Positions 1-5,388 of a stretch of DNA of 7,850 nt are shown one piece after another; position 1 is the first letter of the stretch; each line of letters starts with the position of its first letter. Made by a program: the position numbers and the translations under genes. The notes under the pieces are model-generated. The model ran no database searches. It was not told where the DNA came from and was given only the letters and a program-made list of their open reading frames with translations. Source of the DNA: Chitinophagaceae bacterium (GTDB lineage Bacteria; Bacteroidota; Bacteroidia; Chitinophagales; Chitinophagaceae); contig CANKGM010000081.1 in NCBI GenBank assembly GCA_947481355.1, positions 1-7,850 of the forward strand. Direction: 5' to 3'.

Positions 1-126
1 GGATTCAGTTATGGAATCACCCTTAAACTACAACGACTTGATTTCTGTTATAGCAGGACAAATTACCAAACCTCTCTTGGGTACAGTCAAGTAGGCTTTA
101 CGTATCGGTTTAGAAAATCAGAATAA
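1..126 (+). CDS. C-terminal end of an outer-membrane beta-barrel-like protein (partial)
   Basis: Frame 1 is open from the left edge to a TAA at 124-126 and encodes 41 residues. The sequence alternates polar and hydrophobic/aromatic residues (for example YGITLKLQRLDFCYSR and QVGFTYRF), as in the last strands of an outer-membrane beta barrel; the final strand ends in Phe shortly before a charged RKSE tail. Type IX secretion accessory barrels such as PorQ end in a similar way, but 41 residues are too few to assign a family. Its stop codon directly abuts the stop codon of the minus-strand peptidase gene, with no base between them and no visible hairpin terminator. The protein start and size lie outside the window. 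Confidence 0.55.
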   Translation, partial: GFSYGITLKLQRLDFCYSRTNYQTSLGYSQVGFTYRFRKSE

Positions 127-1245
127 CTAGAAGTAGCTCAACTTCGTTTTAGGAGTAATCGCCAGCAAGGTTTCATACATTAATCGAATTGTTTCTTCAA
201 TATCATCCTTGTGTAACATTTCAACGGTCGTATGCATATACTTCAATGGAAGAGAAATCAATACAGAAGGACATCCGTCATTAGCATAAGCAAATGAGTC
301 AGTATCAGTTCCAGTGCTTCTACTCACTGTCCTCATCTGAACTGGAATCTTGTTTTTTTCGGCTACTTCTTCTACTAGGGTTAGTAATTTGTTGTGAATG
401 GCTGGTCCGAATGCAAGCGATGGACCTTTGCCACAAGCCACATCACCTTCTATGATTTTATTCACCATAGGGGTAGTTGTATCATGAGTAACATCGGTGA
501 TGATTGCAATATCTGGCTTGATTCTACGCGCAATCATTTCGGCTCCACGCAATCCAATTTCTTCCTGAACAGCATTGACTACATATAAGCTGTAGGGAAG
601 TTTTTTCTTATTTGCTTTTAATAATCGAGCAACTTCTGCAATCATGAAACCACCTACACGGTTATCCATTGCCCTTCCGATTAAATAATCATAAGCTAAT
701 TCATCATAGCCTTCTTCATAAGTGGCTACGGCACCAATATGGATCCCTAGTTGTTCAACTTCTTTTTTGTTTCGAGCACCACAATCTAGAAAAAGATTTT
801 CTACAGAAGGTTGTGGATCTTTTCGTTCACCTCCACCTACTCTAGTATGTATAGCAGGCCATCCAAAAACAGCTTTAACAGGTCCTTTTTTCCCATGAAT
901 AAATACGCGCTTTCCGGGTGCAATTTGATGATCAACACCTCCATTGCGTTTTAAATAAATTAATCCATCTGCTGAAATATAATTTACAAACCAGCTAATC
1001 TCATCGGCATGCGCTTCAATGACTACTTTGAAATCTTGTGAGGGGTTGATGATTCCTGCAGCAGATCCATAGGGGTCGGTGAAAATTTCGTCTACATATG
1101 GTTTAAGGTACTCTATCCATACTTTTTGTCCACCTGATTCAAACCCAGTAGGAGAAGGAGTGTTGATGTATGTTTTTAAAAAAGAATAGGAGATGTCTGA
1201 TAATAGCTTTTTTGACTTTGCTTTCGGTTTAGATGCTTTTGCCAT
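127..1245 (-). CDS. M42 family metallo-aminopeptidase (glutamyl aminopeptidase/deblocking aminopeptidase type)
   Basis: This is a cytosolic di-zinc or di-cobalt aminopeptidase of the M42 family, which trims N-terminal residues from peptides and usually forms a dodecameric shell. With the ATG at 1245 it has 372 residues, normal for the family. All active-site elements are visible: metal ligand His79 and Asp81 in EAHADEI, bridging Asp194 in RAMDNR, catalytic Glu228-Glu229 in VQEEIG, metal ligand Asp251 in ITDVTHD, and His338 in KYMHTTVEM. The open frame extends seven codons further to a TTG at 1266, but the ATG at 1245 begins a lysine-rich MAKASKPKAKSKK tail and is preferred. No signal peptide is seen. 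The lipoprotein gene lies 29 bases upstream on the same strand, so the two are probably co-transcribed. Older annotations call such proteins endoglucanase (FrvX, CelM); the motifs favour a peptidase. Substrate preference cannot be read from the sequence. Confidence 0.95.
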   Translation of the reverse strand: MAKASKPKAKSKKLLSDISYSFLKTYINTPSPTGFESGGQKVWIEYLKPYVDEIFTDPYGSAAGIINPSQDFKVVIEAHADEISWFVNYISADGLIYLKRNGGVDHQIAPGKRVFIHGKKGPVKAVFGWPAIHTRVGGGERKDPQPSVENLFLDCGARNKKEVEQLGIHIGAVATYEEGYDELAYDYLIGRAMDNRVGGFMIAEVARLLKANKKKLPYSLYVVNAVQEEIGLRGAEMIARRIKPDIAIITDVTHDTTTPMVNKIIEGDVACGKGPSLAFGPAIHNKLLTLVEEVAEKNKIPVQMRTVSRSTGTDTDSFAYANDGCPSVLISLPLKYMHTTVEMLHKDDIEETIRLMYETLLAITPKTKLSYF

Positions 1246-1274
1246 GATGTTTTGAGTTGAAAACAAACAGCGAA

Positions 1275-1703
1275 TTACTGTATGATGATTGGTTCTGTTT
1301 TGGTCGTGTCACTTTGATTGCCTTTTGCATCCTTGATCCAAAAACTAAAGACAGCTGTGTCAGCTTTATTGCAAAATGGCTGAAGATCAATCGGATAGGA
1401 GAACGTGATGGTGACTTCACCATCAAAGTTATTTTTTCTAGGTATTTCTGTGGATATTGTATACTTAGTAGAATCTATGAAATCACTTGCAAGGCATGAA
1501 GTTGTTTCTTTTTTTACCCAAATGGTATCGTTGAAGTCACCTTCTTTATCTGTTAAGCGAAATTTAATTACTAAATCACTCCCTTGGGTTACTACAGATG
1601 TGCTGATACTATTCAACTTCAATTGCGGCTTTGATTGAAAACTATCTTTACTGCAGCTAGTAATAAAGAGCAAGAACAAGATGTAAACGAATTGTTTTGT
1701 CAT
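1275..1703 (-). CDS. Small lipoprotein with a beta-sandwich-like domain, function unknown
   Basis: The product has 142 residues. It begins with a short basic N-terminus (MTKQ), a hydrophobic stretch at 5-14 and a lipobox FITSC with Cys17 as the lipidation site, so it should be a lipoprotein processed by signal peptidase II. The residues after the Cys (SKDSF) contain one acidic residue and loosely resemble the export signals that send Bacteroidota lipoproteins to the cell surface; this is inference. The mature part is rich in beta-strand patterns and has acidic loops (TDKEGDFND at 51-59 and WIKDAKGNQSDT at 122-133) like those in Ig-like or PKD-like folds. Cys70 and Cys111 could form a disulfide. 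I recognise the layout from short Chitinophagaceae lipoproteins but know no function. It is the first gene of a probable operon with the M42 peptidase. Confidence 0.8.
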   Translation of the reverse strand: MTKQFVYILFLLFITSCSKDSFQSKPQLKLNSISTSVVTQGSDLVIKFRLTDKEGDFNDTIWVKKETTSCLASDFIDSTKYTISTEIPRKNNFDGEVTITFSYPIDLQPFCNKADTAVFSFWIKDAKGNQSDTTKTEPIIIQ

Positions 1704-1704
1704 G

Positions 1705-1712
1705 TACCTTTG
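1705..1712 (+). promoter_or_regulatory. Candidate -7 box (TACCTTTG) for the LuxE-like gene
   Basis: TACCTTTG matches the Bacteroidota -7 consensus TAnnTTTG exactly. It would place the transcription start near 1717-1720 and leave a leader of about 33 bases before the proposed TTG start at 1752. No TTTG is present at the expected -33 distance (about 1682-1686), so this is only half a promoter by sequence. The box begins directly next to the ATG of the divergent lipoprotein gene. Confidence 0.35.
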
Positions 1713-1728
1713 TTGATCATTGTTGATC
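1711..1728. repeat. Tandem direct repeat TGTTGATC, 10-base period, in the divergent intergenic gap
   Basis: TGTTGATC occurs at 1711-1718 and again at 1721-1728, one helical turn apart, with AT between the copies. The pair lies between the two opposed -7 boxes of the 48-base gap separating the lipoprotein and LuxE-like genes. A protein bound here would cover both predicted transcription starts. The repeat is seen directly; a regulatory role is inference. Confidence 0.4.
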
Positions 1729-1732
1729 GACT

Positions 1733-1740
1733 CAAAATTA
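1733..1740 (-). promoter_or_regulatory. Candidate -7 box (TAATTTTG) for the lipoprotein-M42 operon
   Basis: On the minus strand, 1740 to 1733 reads TAATTTTG, an exact TAnnTTTG match. The transcription start would fall near 1726-1728, giving a leader of about 24 bases before the ATG at 1703. The -33 region on that strand is T-rich (GGTTTTTC) and lacks a perfect TTTG. Confidence 0.35.
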
Positions 1741-1751
1741 ACCGATTCAGA

Positions 1752-2762
1752 TTGAAAAACCTATTTGGAGTTCCTCATTTTAAAGAAGATTTAACCGTTA
1801 TTGAGAATTCGCGTTTTTTAAAGCACGCTATTGAGCTATTCCGTCATCAGGCTACACACAATCCTGTATATAAAGCCTTTCTCAACCACCTTTCTGTTGA
1901 TCCCATTTCCATATCTACATTGCATGAGATTCCCTTTCTCCCCATCTCATTTTTCAAGTCTCATGAGGTCAAAACAGGGGAGTATATACCCGAACGCTGT
2001 TTTGAAAGTAGCGGAACAACCACCACACAAAATAGTAAACATTATATAAAAAATACGCAGGCTTACTTGAGCAACGCAGAAGCTCTATTCAAAGAGGCAT
2101 ATGGCGAGCTAGATCAATATTGTTTTCTTGCTTTATTGCCATCTTATCTAGAACGTACTAATTCTTCCTTGGTTTGCATGGCAGATTATTTTATCCAAAA
2201 AAGTGCACACGTAGAGAGTGGTTTTTATTTGAATAACCATCAAGCGCTATACGATAAGTTGCTAGAACTTGAAGCAAAAAAACAACCTACCATTTTAATT
2301 GGAGTAACATTTGCATTGGTTGATTTTGCAGAGAACTATCCAATGAAATTGAAATACACCACCATTATGGAAACAGGTGGTATGAAGGGGCGCAAGAAAG
2401 AAATGACTAGGGCTGAACTTCATGCGCTGCTTTCAACACACCTTGGTGTTGAAAAAATACATGCAGAATATGGCATGACAGAACTACTATCACAAGCATA
2501 TTCCCGTGCAGATGGCATTTTTAAAATGCCTTCTACCATGAAGGTGCTGTTGAGAGCATTAGATGATCCCTTTGATGTTTGGACCGCAAATGATGATCGT
2601 AGACAGGCAGGTGTTATCAATATAATCGACTTGGCTAATGAAGATAGTGTAGCATTTATTGCGACTGATGACCTTGGCGTTTTTTCGGCTGATGGAGGCT
2701 TCTCTGTGACAGGTAGAGTTGACAAAAGTGATATCCGAGGATGTAGCTTGCTAGCTGTGTAA
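1752..2762 (+). CDS. LuxE-like acyl-protein synthetase (ANL-related adenylating enzyme)
   Basis: LuxE-domain proteins activate a carboxylic acid with ATP and pass the acyl group to an enzyme thiol; in luminous bacteria this feeds LuxC, but no luxC is seen here and the substrate is unknown. From a TTG at 1752 the protein has 336 residues, close to homologs I recall, which begin some 25-30 residues before the FRHQ..NPVYKAF segment (here 30-43). Other landmarks are FLPISFFKSHEV (62-73), the phosphate-binding SSGTTTT (86-92), METGGMKGR (206-214), the adenylate motif EYGMTE (239-244) and the C-terminal GRVDKSDIRGCSLL (321-334), typical of Bacteroidota members. There is no ATG in frame before the middle of the gene. 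The open frame runs back to a TTG at 1635, but that would overlap the lipoprotein gene by 69 bases, so 1752 is preferred. No strong ribosome binding site is seen. It stands alone between a divergent and a downstream promoter. Confidence 0.88.
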   Translation: MKNLFGVPHFKEDLTVIENSRFLKHAIELFRHQATHNPVYKAFLNHLSVDPISISTLHEIPFLPISFFKSHEVKTGEYIPERCFESSGTTTTQNSKHYIKNTQAYLSNAEALFKEAYGELDQYCFLALLPSYLERTNSSLVCMADYFIQKSAHVESGFYLNNHQALYDKLLELEAKKQPTILIGVTFALVDFAENYPMKLKYTTIMETGGMKGRKKEMTRAELHALLSTHLGVEKIHAEYGMTELLSQAYSRADGIFKMPSTMKVLLRALDDPFDVWTANDDRRQAGVINIIDLANEDSVAFIATDDLGVFSADGGFSVTGRVDKSDIRGCSLLAV

Positions 2763-2767
2763 TCGTT

Positions 2768-2797
2768 TTTGAATTTCCTCAAAAGCAGTTACATTTG
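2768..2797 (+). promoter_or_regulatory. Bacteroidota-type promoter, TTTG-N18-TACATTTG
   Basis: A -33 TTTG at 2768-2771 is followed after 18 bases by TACATTTG at 2790-2797, an exact TAnnTTTG -7 box. Spacing and both boxes fit the primary sigma factor consensus of the phylum. The promoter starts six bases after the stop codon of the LuxE-like gene and would begin transcription near 2802-2804, about ten bases before the ATG at 2813. It supports the 54-residue ORF as an independent gene. Confidence 0.6.
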
Positions 2798-2812
2798 TTC
2801 TAATTCATTGTT

Positions 2813-2977
2813 ATGACAATCCTTCAGCAAATAGCAACTTATCTGTATTTAAGAAAAAAAGACCCGAATACACCAAATTCATCTTTTATAAAATACATGC
2901 ATGGAATAAATCGCATTTCCATACTGCTATTTCTTTTTGCCATTATTGTTATTTTGGTCAGGGCCTGCCTCAGGTAA
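2813..2977 (+). CDS. 54-residue single-pass membrane protein (possibly DUF6728 family)
   Basis: The ATG at 2813 opens 54 codons ending in TAA at 2975-2977. The N-terminal half is soluble and basic (YLYLRKKDPNTPN at 10-22). Residues 28-36 read YMHGINRIS, and residues 37-52 form one hydrophobic helix (ILLFLFAIIVILVRAC) ending in a short basic tail. The pattern of RKKDPN, then MHGINRISI, then a helix matches, from memory, a small Bacteroidota family that I believe is called DUF6728; the name should be checked. A well-formed promoter precedes it. It faces the end of lpxB with a 28-base gap. Orientation is probably N-in by the positive-inside rule. Function is unknown. It is short enough to be missed by ORF callers with a 60-residue cutoff. 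Confidence 0.75.
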   Translation: MTILQQIATYLYLRKKDPNTPNSSFIKYMHGINRISILLFLFAIIVILVRACLR

Positions 2978-3005
2978 TATTTCACAAAGAACATCTTCTT
3001 AAAAG

Positions 3006-4127
3006 TCAAATCATTTCGCAAATAATCGATGCTGCTTTTTCTGAAGCAGCACCCCCATCTCTTAATAAATCTTGCAGTTTTTTGTAGTGAGCAATCATAT
3101 CTTTTCTGGCAGGCCCATCTGGTAGAATTTTTTCTAGTGCAATTTTTATATTTTCTGGAGTAAGTTCATCTTGTATTAACTCTTTAACAATAAGTTGATT
3201 CATTATGAGGTTAACTAATGCAATGAAGGGTACTTTAATCAATCGCTTTCCTATAGCATATGAAATAGCAGATCCCTTATAGCAAACAACTTCTGGCACA
3301 TTAAACAGTGCCGTCTCCAATGTGGCAGTGCCAGAGGTGACTAAAGCTGCTTCTGAAATTGAAAGTAATTTATATGTTTCCCCTTTTACTACTTTTACAT
3401 TAGGAAAAGCTGAAGTAAACGAATTAATTAATTCATCAGGGATGGCTGAAGCTTGCGCAACCACAAACAAGTACTCGCTGAAATACTGGCTTGCAGCCAG
3501 CATGATGGGTAATTTTTTAGTAATTTCTTGTTTTCTTGACCCCGGTAGGATGGCGATGATTTTTTTACCTTCTTCAAATCCAAATTCTTCGCGAATTTTT
3601 TGCACAGTATGCTGTGATTTGAATCCATCAATGATTTCAATGAGTGGATGTCCAACATATTCTGTTTCGTAATTCCATTTTTTATAAAATGCTTTTTCAA
3701 AGGGTAGAATGACTAGCATCTTATCTACTGTCTTACGAATCGTGTTAACTCTTTTTTCTTTCCAAGCCCAGACTTGTGGCGATATATAGTAGATAGTTTT
3801 ATATCCCTTCTCTTTGGCAAATTTTGCAATTGGTAAGTTGAATCCAGGATAGTCTACAAATATTACCGCATCTGGATTGTAGGCCAGTAAATCTTCTTTG
3901 CAAAAGCGCATATTGTTGAGGATCGTGCGCAAATTGGCAATCACTTCTGAAAAGCCCATAAATGCAAGGTCTCGATAATGCTTTACAATAGTTGCTCCTT
4001 CGGCTTGCATCAAATCACCGCCCCAAGCCCTAAATTCTGCGTGGCTATCTTTCAACCGAATGGCACGTATCAACCGGCTGGCATGAAGGTCACCTGAAGC
4101 TTCTCCTGCTATTATATAATACCTCAT
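3006..4127 (-). CDS. lpxB: Lipid-A-disaccharide synthase
   Basis: LpxB (glycosyltransferase family 19) joins UDP-2,3-diacylglucosamine to lipid X to form the tetraacyl disaccharide 1-phosphate of lipid A, acting as a peripheral protein on the inner membrane. The 373 residues span the whole family length. Landmarks in order are the nucleotide-fold start IIAGEASGDLH (5-15), WGG (35-37), GFSEVIANL (58-66), FVDYPGFN (90-97), SPQVWAWKEKR (116-126), GHPL (159-162), ILPGSRKQEI (193-202), TSGTATLETALF (264-275) and the hydrophobic LVNLIMNQLIVKELIQDE near 304-321. The ATG at 4127 starts directly before the first strand, as expected. It lies 35 bases after the 99-residue membrane protein gene and is the last gene of the surE operon. 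No promoter of its own and no Shine-Dalgarno sequence is obvious. Confidence 0.97.
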   Translation of the reverse strand: MRYYIIAGEASGDLHASRLIRAIRLKDSHAEFRAWGGDLMQAEGATIVKHYRDLAFMGFSEVIANLRTILNNMRFCKEDLLAYNPDAVIFVDYPGFNLPIAKFAKEKGYKTIYYISPQVWAWKEKRVNTIRKTVDKMLVILPFEKAFYKKWNYETEYVGHPLIEIIDGFKSQHTVQKIREEFGFEEGKKIIAILPGSRKQEITKKLPIMLAASQYFSEYLFVVAQASAIPDELINSFTSAFPNVKVVKGETYKLLSISEAALVTSGTATLETALFNVPEVVCYKGSAISYAIGKRLIKVPFIALVNLIMNQLIVKELIQDELTPENIKIALEKILPDGPARKDMIAHYKKLQDLLRDGGAASEKAASIICEMI

Positions 4128-4162
4128 TCAATCATATTAGGGTTGGTGATTAAATGAAATAA

Positions 4163-4462
4163 TTATGCAAAAAATTTAAAGAGCAGTGATGTGATGGCAT
4201 ATATAAGCGTTATGGTAAAAATGCCCTTTGCCGTTTTATCTCGTTGACCATTGATGTAGAGTGTGAAAATAACGATGTTCATTAATAGACATGGGATAGT
4301 TAATCCTGTTACTAATTGCTTGTTTGTTTGCAAGGCATATATAAAATCTTTGAAAGGGAATAGGCTGAATTTCCAATAATAATAACCCCAAAAGCTAATG
4401 ATGGGCATTACCAATCCAATGATTATCCCGAATGAAAACTGATCTTTTTTAAATATTACCAT
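4163..4462 (-). CDS. Three-helix membrane protein of unknown function between surE and lpxB
   Basis: This 99-residue product has three likely membrane helices, at about 11-31 (FGIIIGLVMPIISFWGYYYW), 50-70 (containing GLTIPCLLMNIVIFTLYI) and 80-97 (GIFTITLIYAITSLLFKF). A charged loop INGQRDKTAKG lies between the second and third helices. There is no signal peptide and no catalytic motif I recognise. Its ATG overlaps the surE stop codon (ATGGTAA, 4456-4462), which indicates translational coupling, and lpxB starts 35 bases after its stop. From memory, similar small membrane proteins sit beside lpxB and surE in other Bacteroidota, which would suggest a job tied to the envelope; that is inference. 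It looks complete. Confidence 0.85.
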   Translation of the reverse strand: MVIFKKDQFSFGIIIGLVMPIISFWGYYYWKFSLFPFKDFIYALQTNKQLVTGLTIPCLLMNIVIFTLYINGQRDKTAKGIFTITLIYAITSLLFKFFA

Positions 4463-5253
4463 GCGTAGTTTTTTTCAACCATTTTCTTTAATGAGTAATT
4501 GGTTAAGTCATATTGAACGGGTACGATGCTTACGTAGTTATGTTTAAGTGCCCATACATCGGTGTCTTTCCCTTTGTCGAAATTCAAAAACTCTCCCGTC
4601 AACCAATAATATTTCTTACCAGAAGGGTCTTTGCGTTCATGAAATTCTTCCTTGTATTTGGCATAGGCCTGACGACATACTTTAATGCCTTTAATGAGCT
4701 TTATATCCACTGCAGGAATATTTACATTCAAACAAAGATGCTTATCCGCCTTTTTGGATAGAATTTGCTCAACAATTTTTCTAGCGTAAATCATTGCCCC
4801 ACTAAAATCAGCCTCATGGCTATGATCCAATAATGAAAAGCCTATTGCAGGAATATTTTCAATAGATGCCTCTATTGCAGCACTCATCGTACCTGAATAA
4901 ATCACGTTAATGGAATGATTGGCGCCATGGTTAATACCACTTAAACATATGTCTGGCTTCTGGTGCAGTATTTTATCAACCGCTAATTTTACGCAATCTA
5001 CTGGAGTGCCATTGCAACTCCATGATTCTACTCCCTCTATTAGGTGGGTTTTATGCATGCGTAGAGGAAAGCCAATGGTAATGGCATGTCCCATACCCGA
5101 TTGTGGTTTATCTGGTGCCACCACTACTACACGACCAAGGTCCTTCACCGCTTCAACTAAATGCATGATGCCCGGTGCAGTGAGTCCATCATCATTTGTG
5201 ATTAAAATGACTGGCTTCTTCTTTCCAGATTTCCTATTTACGTCCTTTTTCAT
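4456..5253 (-). CDS. surE: 5'/3'-nucleotidase SurE
   Basis: SurE is a metal-dependent cytosolic phosphatase that removes phosphate from nucleoside 5'- and 3'-monophosphates and, in some species, from short polyphosphate. From the ATG at 5253 the protein has 265 residues (E. coli SurE has about 250). The acidic pair in ITNDDG (Asp21-Asp22), Ser52 in PQSGMGHA, NGTPVDC (81-87) and SGINHGAN (105-112, with ligands Asn108 and Asn112) followed by IYSGTMSAAIEA form the complete metal and phosphate site. The frame also extends 16 codons to an ATG at 5301 (starting MTFREIKRIF). I prefer 5253 because homologs start only a few residues before the ILITNDDG strand and because AAGAGG lies just upstream, but the longer form is possible. 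It heads a unit with the 99-residue membrane protein (7-base overlap) and lpxB. Confidence 0.96.
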   Translation of the reverse strand: MKKDVNRKSGKKKPVILITNDDGLTAPGIMHLVEAVKDLGRVVVVAPDKPQSGMGHAITIGFPLRMHKTHLIEGVESWSCNGTPVDCVKLAVDKILHQKPDICLSGINHGANHSINVIYSGTMSAAIEASIENIPAIGFSLLDHSHEADFSGAMIYARKIVEQILSKKADKHLCLNVNIPAVDIKLIKGIKVCRQAYAKYKEEFHERKDPSGKKYYWLTGEFLNFDKGKDTDVWALKHNYVSIVPVQYDLTNYSLKKMVEKNYAW

Positions 5254-5351
5254 TTTCCTCTTTGTATGGTTAAAAATACGCTTTATTTCCCTGAAGGTCA
5301 TAGCTGCCTGCTCTGATTATCTTTAAAAAGTTAGTAAAAATTTGTTTGATA

Positions 5352-5387
5352 ACTAAAATATTTAGTATATTGCTCTAAAATTATTAG
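5352..5387. promoter_or_regulatory. Two tandem palindromic operators upstream of the XRE-S24 regulator gene
   Basis: Site 1 (5352-5366) is ACTAAA-ATA-TTTAGT, a perfect 6-base inverted repeat with a 3-base centre. Site 2 (5375-5387) is CTAA-AATTA-TTAG. Read as direct repeats, 5353-5369 and 5375-5391 agree at 15 of 17 positions and are offset by 22 bases, about two helical turns. Site 2 ends one base before the ATG at 5389. Two TTTG elements (5341-5344 and 5345-5348) and a TATATTGC (5366-5373) could be the -33 and a weak -7 box, so bound repressor would cover the promoter and start codon. A weaker match (10 of 15) lies at 5322-5336, nearer surE. Autoregulation by the XRE-S24 protein, and possibly control of divergent surE, is inferred from position and symmetry. 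Confidence 0.5.
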
Positions 5388-5388
5388 T

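Noticed and set aside
1246..1266. Seven-codon N-terminal extension of the M42 peptidase to a TTG.
   Set aside because: An ATG at 1245 is available, and the added residues (MFSTQNI) lie in an A/T-rich leader-like stretch.
1635..1751. Upstream extension of the LuxE-like frame to a TTG at 1635.
   Set aside because: It would run through the coding sequence of the opposite-strand lipoprotein for 69 bases, the extra residues do not resemble the family, and the predicted transcription start lies downstream of it.
2420..2782. 120-residue minus-strand frame opposite the end of the LuxE-like gene.
   Set aside because: It is antisense to a segment with conserved LuxE motifs, has low-complexity Ser/Ala/Pro-rich content and no recognisable domain.
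2987..3000. AAGAA-CATC-TTCTT hairpin between the 54-residue gene and lpxB as a bidirectional terminator.
   Set aside because: A five-pair, A/T-rich stem with a four-base loop is too weak and of a kind common by chance at this base composition.
2839..3021. 60-residue minus-strand frame covering the 54-residue gene.
   Set aside because: The plus-strand frame has a promoter, a membrane helix and a family-like pattern; the minus frame overlaps the end of lpxB and has none of these.
4919..5326. 135-residue plus-strand frame opposite surE.
   Set aside because: It is the shadow of the conserved SurE catalytic region, with Thr/Pro/Arg runs arising from antisense reading.
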